DNA of 64,000 nucleotides from Oscillospiraceae bacterium (lineage in GTDB: Bacteria > Bacillota > Clostridia > Oscillospirales > Oscillospiraceae): the NCBI GenBank assembly GCA_017549125.1, contig JAFYVL010000045.1, positions 1 to 64,000 of the forward strand. Reading direction: 5' to 3'. The position numbers and the translations under genes were made by a program. This document shows, one piece after another, positions 17,655 to 27,312 of the stretch (positions within the stretch are counted from its first letter, which is position 1; every line of letters starts with the position of its first letter). The notes beneath the pieces are model-generated. The model was not told where the DNA came from. It saw only the letters and a program-made list of their open reading frames with translations, and searched no databases.

Positions 17655-19091
17655 ATGGCAAAAGATAAGAAGGTTGAGCAAATCACCGATATGGAGGTTG
17701 ACTTTGCACAATGGTTTACTGACGTATGTAAGAAGGCACAGCTGATTGACTATTCTTCCATTAAGGGTGTGTTTATTTACCGTCCCTATGGCTATGCAAT
17801 TTGGGAGAATATCCAATCTGTGATGGATAAGGAATTTAAGAAGCAGGGCGTTGAAAATGTTTATATGCCCTTGCTGATCCCCGAAAGCCTGCTGCAGAAG
17901 GAAAAGGATCATGTGGAAGGATTTGCTCCCGAGTGTGCATGGGTCACCTATGGCGGCAGCGAGAAGCTGGAGGAGCGTTACTGCATCCGTCCTACCTCTG
18001 AGACCGTATTCTGTGAGCATTTCGCCAACGTGTTGGAGAGCCACAGACAGCTACCTATGAAGTACAATCAGTGGTGTAGTGTTCTGCGTTGGGAAAAGAC
18101 TTCTCGTCCTTTCCTGCGTCACAGAGAGTTCCTGTGGCAGGAGGGTCATACCATCCACGCTACGGCAGAGGAAGCAAAGGAATTTACCGAGACTATGCTC
18201 AATGTCTATGCTGATTTCTGCGAGAATGTGCTGGCTATGCCTGTTACCCGTGGTCAGAAGACCGATAAGGAAAAGTTCAACGGTGCTGAGGCTACCTATA
18301 CCATCGAGTGTATGATGCATGACCGCAAGGCTCTGCAGGCCGGTACTTCCCATTACTTTGGTGATGGCTTTGCCAAGGCATTCGGCATTGAGTTCACCGA
18401 CAAGAACAATCAGAAGACCAATCCTCACGAAACTTCCTGGGGTGTGTCCACTCGTTTGATCGGTGGTATTATCATGACCCACGGTGATAACAACGGTCTG
18501 GTTCTGCCTCCCAAGGTTGCACCCATCCAGGCGATCATTCTGCCCATTGCGCAGCATAAGCCCGGTGTTTTGGAGGCTGCCAATGAACTGAAGACTCGCT
18601 TGCAGAATGCCGGCATCCGTGTGAAGCTGGATGATTCTGACAACTCCATGGGTTGGAAGTGCGCTGAGTACGAAATGAAGGGTGTGCCTCTGCGTGTAGA
18701 GTGCGGTCCTCGTGATTTGGAAAATGGTCAGTGTGTGCTGGTGCGTCGTAACGATGGTGTTAAGACCGTGGTGAATCTGACCGATCTGGAAGTGGCTGTG
18801 GCTAAGGAGCTTGAGTTGGTACACCAGGGTATGTTCGAGAAGGCAAAGAAGAATCTGACCGATCATATCTATGAGGCACACTCTGTGGAAGAGGCTAAGC
18901 AGTTGCAGGATGCCAATGGCGGCTTCATTAAGACTATGTGGTGTGGCGAATTGGATTGCGAGCTGAAGATGAAGGAAGAGGCTGGCATGTCCTCTCGTTG
19001 CGTACCCTTTGCTCAGGAGAATCTGGGTGATACCTGTGCTTGCTGTGGCAAGCCTGCCTCCAAGATGATCTATTGGGGCGTGGCATACTAA
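17655..19091 (+). CDS. proS: Proline-tRNA ligase, short (type 3, archaeal/eukaryal-like)
   Basis: A 478-residue class II synthetase that charges tRNA-Pro. Its length and lack of the roughly 180-residue bacterial editing insert place it in the archaeal/eukaryal-like ProS group found in many Clostridia. Class II motif 2 is seen as [27 protein letters not shown] (about residues 137-163) and motif 3 as [21 protein letters not shown] (about 262). The C-terminal zinc domain has cysteines in SSRCVPF and TCACCGKP and ends in the conserved tyrosine (WGVAY). The ATG at 17655 follows GGGAGAGG. The next gene overlaps the stop by one base. Confidence 0.95.
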   Translation: MAKDKKVEQITDMEVDFAQWFTDVCKKAQLIDYSSIKGVFIYRPYGYAIWENIQSVMDKEFKKQGVENVYMPLLIPESLLQKEKDHVEGFAPECAWVTYGGSEKLEERYCIRPTSETVFCEHFANVLESHRQLPMKYNQWCSVLRWEKTSRPFLRHREFLWQEGHTIHATAEEAKEFTETMLNVYADFCENVLAMPVTRGQKTDKEKFNGAEATYTIECMMHDRKALQAGTSHYFGDGFAKAFGIEFTDKNNQKTNPHETSWGVSTRLIGGIIMTHGDNNGLVLPPKVAPIQAIILPIAQHKPGVLEAANELKTRLQNAGIRVKLDDSDNSMGWKCAEYEMKGVPLRVECGPRDLENGQCVLVRRNDGVKTVVNLTDLEVAVAKELELVHQGMFEKAKKNLTDHIYEAHSVEEAKQLQDANGGFIKTMWCGELDCELKMKEEAGMSSRCVPFAQENLGDTCACCGKPASKMIYWGVAY

Positions 19092-19807
19092 TGCAGCGTT
19101 ATTACTATGAGACCCATCTGCACACCATCCAAAGCAGTAAATGCGGCAAGGTGGATGCTGCAGAAATGGTTCGCCTATATAAAGATGCCGGTTATACCGG
19201 TGTGGTGATTACCGATCATTTCATCGGTGGCAATACCGCCATTGACCGGAGTTTACCTTGGGAGGAATGGGTGACGCAGTTCTGCAGATCCTATGAGATC
19301 GCCAAGGCAGAAGGTGATAAAATCGGTCTGCAGGTGTTCTTTGGCTGGGAATCCGGCTTTAAAGGCACGGAATTTCTGATCTATGGTCTGGATAAGCAAT
19401 GGCTTCTGGATCATCCGCAGATTCGGGATTGCACCATCCAGGAGCAGTATGAATTGGTAAGCGCAGATGGAGGCCTGGTGATCCATGCTCATCCTTACCG
19501 GATTCGCTCCTATCATCGGGATATCCATTTGTATCCCGATTGCATTGATGCAGTAGAATCTGTCAATGGCGCTCACAGTTCCTCGGTGATTGAAGCAACA
19601 CCCCAGGATCTGCGTGCTAACCGTTTGGCGGAGATCTACAGCAAGGAGTATTGCTTCCCGGTTACGTCCGGTTCTGACCAGCATAGTCCTAATCTTTACT
19701 ATGGCGGCATGGCATTTTCCCGGAAGATGGAAGATATCCATGACTTGATCCGTGCCATTCGGCTGGGTGAAGCGGTGGCTTTGCTCAACGGCCCGGAGAC
19801 AATGTAA
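19091..19807 (+). CDS. PHP-domain metal-dependent phosphoesterase
   Basis: A 238-residue protein of the PHP family. The metal-binding pattern is clear: ETHLHTIQSS at residue 6, GVVITDHFIGG near 37, VIHAHPYR near 130 and TSGSDQHSP near 194. Relatives include histidinol phosphatases and nucleotide 3',5'-phosphatases; which substrate this one uses is not evident. Its start overlaps the proS stop (TAATG), so it is translationally coupled to proS, and a strong terminator follows. Confidence 0.85.
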   Translation: MQRYYYETHLHTIQSSKCGKVDAAEMVRLYKDAGYTGVVITDHFIGGNTAIDRSLPWEEWVTQFCRSYEIAKAEGDKIGLQVFFGWESGFKGTEFLIYGLDKQWLLDHPQIRDCTIQEQYELVSADGGLVIHAHPYRIRSYHRDIHLYPDCIDAVESVNGAHSSSVIEATPQDLRANRLAEIYSKEYCFPVTSGSDQHSPNLYYGGMAFSRKMEDIHDLIRAIRLGEAVALLNGPETM

Positions 19808-19813
19808 GACCCC

Positions 19814-19846
19814 AATCCTCCCGGAGAAATCCGGGGGGATTTTTGT
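19814..19846 (+). terminator. Terminator after proS-PHP unit
   Basis: A 12-bp stem AATCCTCCCGGA / TCCGGGGGGATT with one G-T pair and a GAAA loop is followed by TTTTG. Confidence 0.85.
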
Positions 19847-19866
19847 AAAAAAATTTATAAATGGGG

Positions 19867-19895
19867 TTTACAAATTATCATGGCTATGCTATACT
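19867..19895 (+). promoter_or_regulatory. Sigma-A promoter of the pyrimidine operon
   Basis: TTTACA, 17 bases and TATACT lie 46 bases upstream of the pyrC ATG. The resulting leader would be only about 40 bases, too short for a PyrR-type attenuator. Confidence 0.75.
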
Positions 19896-19940
19896 TATCC
19901 AGATAAAAATAACAATGAATTTTGAAGGAGGACTAGGTGT

Positions 19941-21137
19941 ATGAATGCGATTAAGAAGCTTAAGACCGTTGGTTGCTCCATGGATGCTATTGTTGTTTCT
20001 TCTTTAGCGGGCTATTGTTCCCATTTTGATTCTGAATATGCTGTTTTTCCCGGCTTTTGTGATGTGCATGTGCATTTCCGTGAGCCGGGTTTTTCTTATA
20101 AAGAGACCATAGGTACTGGATCTATGGCGGCGGCAAGGGGCGGATACACAGATGTTTGCACCATGCCGAACCTGAATCCTGTACCGGACAGCGTTGAGAA
20201 TCTTGCATTGCAGAAGAAACTGATCGATGATCAATCCTGTGTTCATGTGTATCCCTACGGTGCGATTACGGTAGGTCAGAAAGGGGAGTGCCTTGCAGAT
20301 TTGGAAGGCATGGCTCCCGATGTCATTGCCTTCTCCGATGATGGCAGGGGTGTCCAGAGTGACGAAATGATGCGCCAGGCTATGCTCCGTGCCAAAACCC
20401 TGGGGAAAATGATTGTAGCCCATTGCGAGGTGAATGATTTGCTTCACGGTGGCTATATCCACGATGGCGAGTATGCCAAAACTCATAACCATAAGGGTAT
20501 TTGCAGCGAGAGTGAATACCTGCAGATCGAAAGAGATCTGAAGCTGGTAGAACAGATCGGCTGTGCCTACCATGTGTGCCACATTTCTACGAAGGAAAGT
20601 GTGGATCTGATCCGCAAAGCCAAGGCTCGCGGCTTGGATGTGACCTGCGAAACCGGGCCACACTATCTGGTAATGAATGATTCCATGCTCCAGGAGGACG
20701 GACGATTTAAAATGAATCCGCCCATCCGCAGCGAGGAAGATCGCCTGGCATTGCTTGCGGGCATTCAGGACGGCACCATTGATATGATTGCCACGGACCA
20801 TGCGCCCCATAGCGCAGAGGAGAAATCCAAGGGTCTGGCCGGTAGCGCATTCGGTGTGGTGGGCTTGGAAACCGCCTTCCCGGTGATGTATACCCATCTG
20901 GTGAAAACCGGATTTATTAGCTTGGAAAAGCTAATCCAATTGCTTGCGGAAAACCCCAGAAAGCGATTTGGAATTCCACAGACTCAATGCTGGACGGTGT
21001 GGGATCTGGATGCAGAGTTCACGGTAAATCCAGAAGAATTTGCATCCATGGGAAAGGCCACGCCCTTTGCCGGCTGGCAATTGCAAGGACAGTGTGTAAT
21101 GACCATTTGTGACGGAAAAATTGTGTATAGGAGATAA
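19941..21137 (+). CDS. pyrC: Dihydroorotase
   Basis: A 398-residue class I dihydroorotase closing carbamoyl-aspartate to dihydroorotate. The zinc-binding HxH lies in FCDVHVHFREPG (about residue 44), later metal and substrate residues in IVAHCEVND (about 155), CHISTKES (about 213) and IATDHAPHSAEEK (about 281, catalytic Asp). It is the first gene of the pyr operon, with a GAAGGAGG ribosome binding site ten bases before the ATG. The N-terminal 35 residues are shorter and more variable than in most dihydroorotases (the first beta-sandwich half is reduced), but all catalytic residues are present. Confidence 0.93.
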   Translation: MNAIKKLKTVGCSMDAIVVSSLAGYCSHFDSEYAVFPGFCDVHVHFREPGFSYKETIGTGSMAAARGGYTDVCTMPNLNPVPDSVENLALQKKLIDDQSCVHVYPYGAITVGQKGECLADLEGMAPDVIAFSDDGRGVQSDEMMRQAMLRAKTLGKMIVAHCEVNDLLHGGYIHDGEYAKTHNHKGICSESEYLQIERDLKLVEQIGCAYHVCHISTKESVDLIRKAKARGLDVTCETGPHYLVMNDSMLQEDGRFKMNPPIRSEEDRLALLAGIQDGTIDMIATDHAPHSAEEKSKGLAGSAFGVVGLETAFPVMYTHLVKTGFISLEKLIQLLAENPRKRFGIPQTQCWTVWDLDAEFTVNPEEFASMGKATPFAGWQLQGQCVMTICDGKIVYRR

Positions 21138-21139
21138 TT

Positions 21140-24100
21140 ATGGCTAAGAGAACAGACATTAAGAAGGTTTTGATTATTGGTTCCGGTCCTATCGTGATCG
21201 GCCAGGCTGCAGAATTTGACTACGCAGGCACACAGGCTTGCTTGGCTCTGAAGGAAGAGGGATATGAGGTAGTTTTGTGCAACTCCAACCCCGCTACCAT
21301 TATGACCGATACTACCATTGCGGATAAGGTTTATATGGAACCTTTGACCCTGGAGTATATTGCAAAGATCATTCGCTTTGAGCGTCCCGATGCCATTGTT
21401 CCCGGCATTGGCGGTCAGACCGGTTTGAACCTGGCTATGCAGCTGGAGAAGAAGGGCATTCTGAAGGAGTGTCGTGTGCAGCTGTTGGGTACCAGCAGCG
21501 AATCCATTGAGCGTGCTGAAGATAGAGAGCTGTTTAAGGAAATGTGTCAGTCCATCGGTGAGCCTGTGATTCCCTCTGAGATCACTTACTCCATCGAGGA
21601 AGCCAAGGAAGCTGCTCTGCGCATTGGCTATCCTGTTGTTCTGCGTCCTGCCTTCACTCTGGGCGGTACCGGTGGTGGCTTCGCATACAACGAGGAAGAA
21701 TTGGTTGAGATCGGTCTGAATGCCTTTAAGCTGTCTCCTGTACACCAGGTTCTGATTGAGAAGAGTGTTAAGGGCTATAAGGAGATCGAGTTTGAGGTCA
21801 TGCGTGACTCCGCTGACCATGCCATTACCATCTGCGGTATGGAAAACATTGACCCTGTTGGTGTCCATACCGGTGACTCTATCGTTGTGGCGCCCATCAT
21901 GACTTTGAAGCCCGAGGAGCAGAAGAAGCTGAACGATTCTGCCATTAAGATCATTCGTGAACTGAAGATCGAAGGCGGTTGTAATGTGCAGTATGCACTG
22001 CATCCCACCAGCGGCGAATATTATCTAATCGAGGTTAATCCTCGTGTTTCCCGTTCCTCTGCGCTGGCATCCAAGGCATCCGGTTATCCCATTGCCCGTG
22101 TGACCGCAAAGATCGCCATGGGTATGACTCTGGAAGAGATCAAGATTGCCAACACCAATGCATCCTTTGAGCCCCAGCTGGATTATGTGATCGCCAAGCT
22201 GCCCCGTTTCCCCTTCGATAAGTTTACATCTGCATCCAACCTGCTGGGTACACAGATGAAGGCTACCGGTGAGATCATGGGTATCGGTTCTAACCTGGAG
22301 GAGTGCTTGCTCAAGGGCATCCGTTCTCTGGAGATCGGTGTAAATCATATCTATCTGGCTAAGTTTGATAATATGACCAACGAGGAATTGCTGGATTATA
22401 TCAGCCAGTTCCGTGATGATAACATCTATGCCATTGCCGAGCTGCTGGCTCGTGGTGTGACCGTGGAGCAGGTTCACGAAATTACCCAGATCACATCCTT
22501 CTTCCTGGAAGCCATTAAGCGTATCGTGGACATGGAGGAGACTCTGAAGGCCAATGTGCGCAACCTGGATATTCTGGTACAGGCTAAGAAGATGGGCTTC
22601 AGCGATAAGTATATCGCCAGAATGTGGGCTTGCAACGAAATTGACGTATATAACTTCCGTAAGGAGCATGATGTATTCCCTGTGTTCCGCATGGTGGACA
22701 CCTGCCACACCGGTGCATATATCCCTTATTTCTATTCTTCCTACTCCGGCGAGAACCAGTCTGTTCTGACCAATAAGAAGAAGATCGTGGTGCTGGGCGC
22801 AGGTCCTATCCGTATCGGCCAGGGTGTGGAATTTGACTACTCCACCGTTCATGCGGTCATGACCATTCGCAATGCAGGTTACGAGGCAATTATCATCAAT
22901 AACAACCCCGAAACCGTGTCTACTGACTACACCACCGCTGATAAGCTGTATTTCGAGCCTTTGACTCCCGAGGATGTTATGAACATCATCGAGTTCGAGA
23001 AGCCCGACGGTGTTATCGCATCCCTGGGTGGTCAGACTGCTATTAACCTGGCAAAGCCGTTGGCCGAGCGTGGTGTGAAGATCATCGGCGCAGACTGCGA
23101 AGCTATTGACAAGGCAGAGGACCGTAACGCATTTGAGAATCTGCTGAACGAGCTGGACATTCCCCGTGCAAAGGGTCGTGCTGTGACCAAGATCGAGGAC
23201 GGCATCGCTGCCGCTGCAGAGATCGGCTATCCTGTGCTGGTTCGTCCCAGTTTCGTGTTGGGCGGTCGTGCTATGCAGATCGTTGCCAATGAGGATCAGT
23301 TGCGCCACTACCTGCGTACTGCGGTTGAGATCGACGAGGACAAGCCTGTTTTGGTGGATAAGTATATCGAAGGCCGTGAGGTTGAGGTAGATGCTATCTG
23401 CGACGGTGTGAGCGTCTTTGTTCCCGGTATCATGGAATTGGTTGAGCGTACCGGTGTCCACTCCGGTGACTCCATGAGCGTGTATCCTCCTTTCTCCATC
23501 TCTGATAAGGTGAAGGGTATTATCCTGCAGTATGCCAAGAAGCTGGGTCTGGGTATTGGTATCGTTGGTCTGTACAATATCCAGTTCATTGTTGATAAGG
23601 ATGACAATGTGTATATTATCGAGGTGAATCCTCGTTCTTCCCGTACCGTGCCTTTCCTGAGCAAGGCAACCGGTTACTCTCTGGCAGATATTGCCACCGA
23701 GGTTATTCTGGGCAAGAGCCTGAAGGAGCAGGGTATTTTCGGCATCTATCCGGAAGAGAAGGATCGCTGCTATGTGAAAGTACCTGTATTCTCCTTCAAC
23801 AAGTTGCGTGGCTTGGATGCTTACCTGAGCCCTGAAATGAAGTCCACCGGTGAAGCCATCGGTTATGATAAGACTCTGAACCGTGCGCTCTATAAGGCAT
23901 TGCAGGCATCCGGTATGCGTCTGCAGAACTATGGTACTGTGCTGGTCACCATTGCAGATAAGGATAAGGAAGAGGCTTTGGAGCTGATCCGCCGCTTCTA
24001 CAACCTGGGCTTCAACATTGAGGCTACAACCGGCACTGCAGAGTATCTGAAGGCTAACGGTATCCGTACCCATGTGCTGACAAAGATCAGCGATGGCAGC

Positions 24101-24307
24101 GACGAGATCCCCAACGCTCTGCGCCAGGGTCATATTGCCTTCGTGATCAACACCAGAGATCCCAGCGCTTCCCACGAGGACGGTCTGCAGATTCGCCAGA
24201 TCGCTACAGAGAACAATGTGACATTGTTTACTGCGCTGGATACCGTTCGTGTGTTGCTGGACGTGCTGGAGGAGATGACTCTGACCGTGTCCACTATCGA
24301 CGCCTAA
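21140..24307 (+). CDS. carB: Carbamoyl-phosphate synthase large subunit
   Basis: A 1055-residue enzyme with two homologous ATP-grasp halves: GSGPIVIGQAAEFDYAGTQA near residue 13 and its counterpart GAGPIRIGQGVEFDYSTVHA near 553, each followed by the nucleotide-binding and grasp loops (EVNPRVSRSSALASKA; EVNPRSSRTVPFLSKA). The C-terminal MGS-type regulatory domain (GFNIEATTGTAEYLKANGI, about 960) normally binds UMP or ornithine. It makes carbamoyl phosphate for pyrBC and arginine synthesis. The glutaminase subunit gene carA is not adjacent and not in this window. It begins three bases after pyrC. Confidence 0.97.
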   Translation: MAKRTDIKKVLIIGSGPIVIGQAAEFDYAGTQACLALKEEGYEVVLCNSNPATIMTDTTIADKVYMEPLTLEYIAKIIRFERPDAIVPGIGGQTGLNLAMQLEKKGILKECRVQLLGTSSESIERAEDRELFKEMCQSIGEPVIPSEITYSIEEAKEAALRIGYPVVLRPAFTLGGTGGGFAYNEEELVEIGLNAFKLSPVHQVLIEKSVKGYKEIEFEVMRDSADHAITICGMENIDPVGVHTGDSIVVAPIMTLKPEEQKKLNDSAIKIIRELKIEGGCNVQYALHPTSGEYYLIEVNPRVSRSSALASKASGYPIARVTAKIAMGMTLEEIKIANTNASFEPQLDYVIAKLPRFPFDKFTSASNLLGTQMKATGEIMGIGSNLEECLLKGIRSLEIGVNHIYLAKFDNMTNEELLDYISQFRDDNIYAIAELLARGVTVEQVHEITQITSFFLEAIKRIVDMEETLKANVRNLDILVQAKKMGFSDKYIARMWACNEIDVYNFRKEHDVFPVFRMVDTCHTGAYIPYFYSSYSGENQSVLTNKKKIVVLGAGPIRIGQGVEFDYSTVHAVMTIRNAGYEAIIINNNPETVSTDYTTADKLYFEPLTPEDVMNIIEFEKPDGVIASLGGQTAINLAKPLAERGVKIIGADCEAIDKAEDRNAFENLLNELDIPRAKGRAVTKIEDGIAAAAEIGYPVLVRPSFVLGGRAMQIVANEDQLRHYLRTAVEIDEDKPVLVDKYIEGREVEVDAICDGVSVFVPGIMELVERTGVHSGDSMSVYPPFSISDKVKGIILQYAKKLGLGIGIVGLYNIQFIVDKDDNVYIIEVNPRSSRTVPFLSKATGYSLADIATEVILGKSLKEQGIFGIYPEEKDRCYVKVPVFSFNKLRGLDAYLSPEMKSTGEAIGYDKTLNRALYKALQASGMRLQNYGTVLVTIADKDKEEALELIRRFYNLGFNIEATTGTAEYLKANGIRTHVLTKISDGSDEIPNALRQGHIAFVINTRDPSASHEDGLQIRQIATENNVTLFTALDTVRVLLDVLEEMTLTVSTIDA

Positions 24308-24316
24308 GGTGACGCC

Positions 24317-25051
24317 ATGAAGCAAGGAATTTTTGAAATTGTAAAGAATGAGGCTCTGACGGACTGTGTGTATCGCATGGTCCTTCAGGGAGATACTTCT
24401 GCCATTACTGCGCCCGGTCAGTTTGTGAATATTAAGCTGGAGGGTTTATACCTGCGCAGACCCATTTCCGTATGCAATGTGGAAGGGGATCAGCTGACCA
24501 TTATCTACAAGGTGGTCGGCAAGGGTACTGCCCAGATGGCAGCTATGAAGTCCGGCAAGCTGGATATTCTCACCGGTTTGGGCAATGGCTATGATCTGCG
24601 CCTTTCCGGTGATAAGCCTGTGCTGCTGGGTGGTGGTGTCGGTGTGCCTCCCATGTATATGCTCTGCAAGAAACTGTTGGAGCAGGGGAAGGCTGTGCAG
24701 GTGATTCTGGGCTTTAATACCAAGAGTGAAGTCTTCTACGAAGAAGAATTCAAGGCGCTGGGTGCATCTGTAACTGTTACCACCGTGGACGGTTCTTATG
24801 GCATGAAGGGCTTTGTGACCAACGCTTTGGAAACCATGGACTACAGCTATTTCTATACCTGCGGTCCTGAGCCTATGCTGAAGGCCATTTATAAGGCATC
24901 CAACACCTCCGGTCAGATGAGCTTTGAAAAGCGTATGGGTTGTGGCTTCGGTGCTTGCATGGGTTGTTCCTGCAAGACCATCACCGGCTACAAGCGTATC
25001 TGTAAGGAAGGTCCTGTGATGCAGAAGGAGGAGATCTTATGGGAAGACTGA
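24317..25051 (+). CDS. pyrK: Dihydroorotate dehydrogenase B, electron-transfer subunit
   Basis: A 244-residue FAD- and 2Fe-2S-containing partner that passes electrons from PyrD to NAD. The FAD-binding motif YLRRPISVCNVEGD starts near residue 51, the NAD-binding domain has LGGGVGVPPMYML (about 108), and the C-terminal ferredoxin-like cysteines are in MGCGFGACMGCSC plus a later RICKEGPV. The presence of PyrK means the PyrD here is the NAD-linked class 1B enzyme. Overlaps pyrD by 13 bases. Confidence 0.95.
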   Translation: MKQGIFEIVKNEALTDCVYRMVLQGDTSAITAPGQFVNIKLEGLYLRRPISVCNVEGDQLTIIYKVVGKGTAQMAAMKSGKLDILTGLGNGYDLRLSGDKPVLLGGGVGVPPMYMLCKKLLEQGKAVQVILGFNTKSEVFYEEEFKALGASVTVTTVDGSYGMKGFVTNALETMDYSYFYTCGPEPMLKAIYKASNTSGQMSFEKRMGCGFGACMGCSCKTITGYKRICKEGPVMQKEEILWED

Positions 25052-25956
25052 GTGTAAACCTGTGCGGTATTGAACTGGACAATCCCGTGATCCCTGCTTC
25101 CGGTACTTTTGGCTACGGCTATGAGTATGCAGAATTGTACGATATCAACTGTCTGGGTACATTTTCCTTTAAGGGTACTACCAAAGACCCTCGTTTCGGT
25201 AATCCCACACCTCGTATTGCAGAATGCAATGCCGGTATGATCAATGCGGTGGGCTTGCAGAATCCCGGTGTGGAAAAGGTGATCTCCCAGGAATTGCCCA
25301 AGCTGAAGGAATGCTTCCATAAGCCTGTGATGGCAAATGTCAGCGGCTTTGCGGTGGAAGATTATGCCTACACCTGTGAGAAGCTGGATCAGCAGGAACA
25401 GGTAGGTTGGCTGGAAGTGAATGTCAGCTGCCCCAATGTCCACGGCGGCGGCATGAGTTTCGGTACAGATCCCAAGGCAGCTGCAGAAGTCACCGCAGTG
25501 GTGAAAAAAGTGACCACCAAGCCTGTGATCGTGAAGCTTTCTCCCAATGTGACCGATATTGTGTCCATTGCCAAGGCCTGTGAAGATGCAGGCGCAGACG
25601 GCATCAGCTTGATCAACACCATGCTGGGTATGCGCATTGACCTGCGCAGCCGTAAGCCTGTGATCGCTAACACTATGGGCGGCTTCTCCGGTTCTGCGAT
25701 TTTCCCTGTGGCCGTGCGTATGGTCTATCAGGTGGCAAAGGCTGTAAAAGTGCCGGTGATCGGCATGGGCGGTGTCAGCTCTGCCGAGGATGTAATCGAA
25801 ATGATGCTGGCAGGCGCAACGGCCGTTGAGGTTGGCGCAGCCAATCTGGTGGATCCCTTTGTTTGTCGGGATATTATCCGTGACCTGCCTGAGGTTATGG
25901 ATGCTTATAGAATCAACACATTAGAAGAAATTATAGGAGGCGTTCAAAATGGGTAA
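25039..25956 (+). CDS. pyrD: Dihydroorotate dehydrogenase B, catalytic subunit
   Basis: A 305-residue FMN-binding TIM barrel. Characteristic segments are NPVIPASGTFGYG (about residue 15), NAVGLQNPG (about 70), the active-site region VNVSCPNVHGGGMSFG (about 126, with the class 1B catalytic cysteine) and GMGGVSSAEDVIEMMLAGATAVEVG (about 241) for phosphate binding. It works with PyrK. AGGAGG lies within the end of pyrK. The last eight bases overlap pyrF. Confidence 0.95.
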   Translation: MGRLSVNLCGIELDNPVIPASGTFGYGYEYAELYDINCLGTFSFKGTTKDPRFGNPTPRIAECNAGMINAVGLQNPGVEKVISQELPKLKECFHKPVMANVSGFAVEDYAYTCEKLDQQEQVGWLEVNVSCPNVHGGGMSFGTDPKAAAEVTAVVKKVTTKPVIVKLSPNVTDIVSIAKACEDAGADGISLINTMLGMRIDLRSRKPVIANTMGGFSGSAIFPVAVRMVYQVAKAVKVPVIGMGGVSSAEDVIEMMLAGATAVEVGAANLVDPFVCRDIIRDLPEVMDAYRINTLEEIIGGVQNG

Positions 25957-26647
25957 GGATGTAATCGTAGCGTGCGACTTTTCCAGCGCAGAACAGGTGT
26001 TTGCATTTTTGGATAAGTTCACTGGCAAGAAGCCCTTTGTGAAGATCGGTATGGAACTGTATTATGCAGAAGGTCCTGCCATCGTCAAGGAAATCAAGGC
26101 CAGAGGCCACAAGATCTTCTTGGATTTGAAGCTCCATGATATTCCCAATACCGTTAAGAAGGCCATGAGCGTGCTCAGCCGCCTGGATGTGGATATTTGC
26201 AACCTCCATGCTGCCGGTACAACTGCTATGATGCAGGGCGCTCTGGAGGGTCTGACCCGTGAGGACGGCAGCCGTCCTTTGCTGATCGCTGTGACCCAGC
26301 TGACCTCCACCGACCAGGAGAGCATGGAGCGTGATTTGCTGATCCATGAGCCCATCGACCAGGTGGTTATGCACTATGCAAAGACCGCAAAGAATGCCGG
26401 CCTGGATGGCATTGTGTGTTCTCCTCTGGAAGCCGGTAAGGTGCATGACACCTGCGGCAAGGATTTCTTGACCGTTACCCCCGGTGTTCGCTTCGCTGAC
26501 GGCGATGTGGGTGACCAGAAGCGTGTTATGACCCCTGCACAGGCCAAACAGATCGGTTCTGACTACATCGTAGTGGGCAGACCCATCACCGCTGCTGCTG
26601 ACCCCGTGGCTGCTTACGAGCGCTGCGTGGCTGAATTCTGCGACTAA
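25949..26647 (+). CDS. pyrF: Orotidine 5'-phosphate decarboxylase
   Basis: A 232-residue TIM-barrel enzyme producing UMP. The catalytic pattern is IFLDLKLHDIPNTVK (about residues 54-68, Lys and Asp of the charge network), with VACDFSS at the N terminus and VTPGVRF plus VVGRPITAA towards the end for phosphate binding. The GGAGG site lies in the end of pyrD and the start overlaps it by eight bases. Confidence 0.95.
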   Translation: MGKDVIVACDFSSAEQVFAFLDKFTGKKPFVKIGMELYYAEGPAIVKEIKARGHKIFLDLKLHDIPNTVKKAMSVLSRLDVDICNLHAAGTTAMMQGALEGLTREDGSRPLLIAVTQLTSTDQESMERDLLIHEPIDQVVMHYAKTAKNAGLDGIVCSPLEAGKVHDTCGKDFLTVTPGVRFADGDVGDQKRVMTPAQAKQIGSDYIVVGRPITAAADPVAAYERCVAEFCD

Positions 26648-26658
26648 GAGGTGCCATT

Positions 26659-27312
26659 ATGGAAAGCTATAAGAGAGAATTTATTGAATTTTTGCAGGAT
26701 GCCGGTGTGCTGAAGTTCGGTGATTTCACCGCAAAGAGCGGCCGTAAGATCCCTTACTTTGTCAATGCCGGTATGATCAAGACCGGTGACCAGATCACTA
26801 AGATGGGTGAGTTCTATGCCAAGGCTTATTTCGATAAGCTGGGCAAGAAGGAAGCTGTGCTGTACGGCCCTGCCTATAAGGGTATCAGCCTGTCCATTTC
26901 TGCTGCTGTAGCTCTGAGCAAGAACGGTCTGAATCTGCCTTTCTTCTTTAACCGTAAAGAGGTGAAGGATCACGGCGAAGGTGGCACTTTCGTGGGCTAT
27001 GTTCCCCAGAAGGGTGAGCAGATCGTCATTATCGAGGACGTGATCACCGCCGGTACTGCTATCCGTGAGAGCATGGAGATTTTGAGCCATCTGGAAGATA
27101 CCAAGGTAATCGCTACCTTCATCATGGTCGACCGCAAGGAAAAGGGCCAGAGCGAAAAGGGCGCTATGCAGGAGATCGAGGAGCAGTTTGGTTTCCCGGT
27201 ATATTCCGTTGTGGACGTGTATGACATCATCGAGTATTTGGAGGAAGATCCCGCCAATGCTGAGAATGTGGAAAGAATTAAGAACTATCTGGCTGTAAAC
27301 GGTGCAAAGTAA
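26659..27312 (+). CDS. pyrE: Orotate phosphoribosyltransferase
   Basis: A 217-residue type I phosphoribosyltransferase. It has [16 protein letters not shown] near residue 22 and the PRPP-binding loop [16 protein letters not shown] near 122. It converts orotate to OMP, feeding PyrF upstream. It begins 11 bases after pyrF with an AGAGGTG site and overlaps pyrB by one base (TAATG). Confidence 0.95.
   Translation: MESYKREFIEFLQDAGVLKFGDFTAKSGRKIPYFVNAGMIKTGDQITKMGEFYAKAYFDKLGKKEAVLYGPAYKGISLSISAAVALSKNGLNLPFFFNRKEVKDHGEGGTFVGYVPQKGEQIVIIEDVITAGTAIRESMEILSHLEDTKVIATFIMVDRKEKGQSEKGAMQEIEEQFGFPVYSVVDVYDIIEYLEEDPANAENVERIKNYLAVNGAK

Noticed and set aside
19896..19940. PyrR-type attenuator before pyrC
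   Set aside because: The leader is about 40 bases and shows no terminator or antiterminator stems.
22025..24325. 766-codon open frame antisense to carB
   Set aside because: Same codon-bias effect as over valS; no ribosome binding site or family match.
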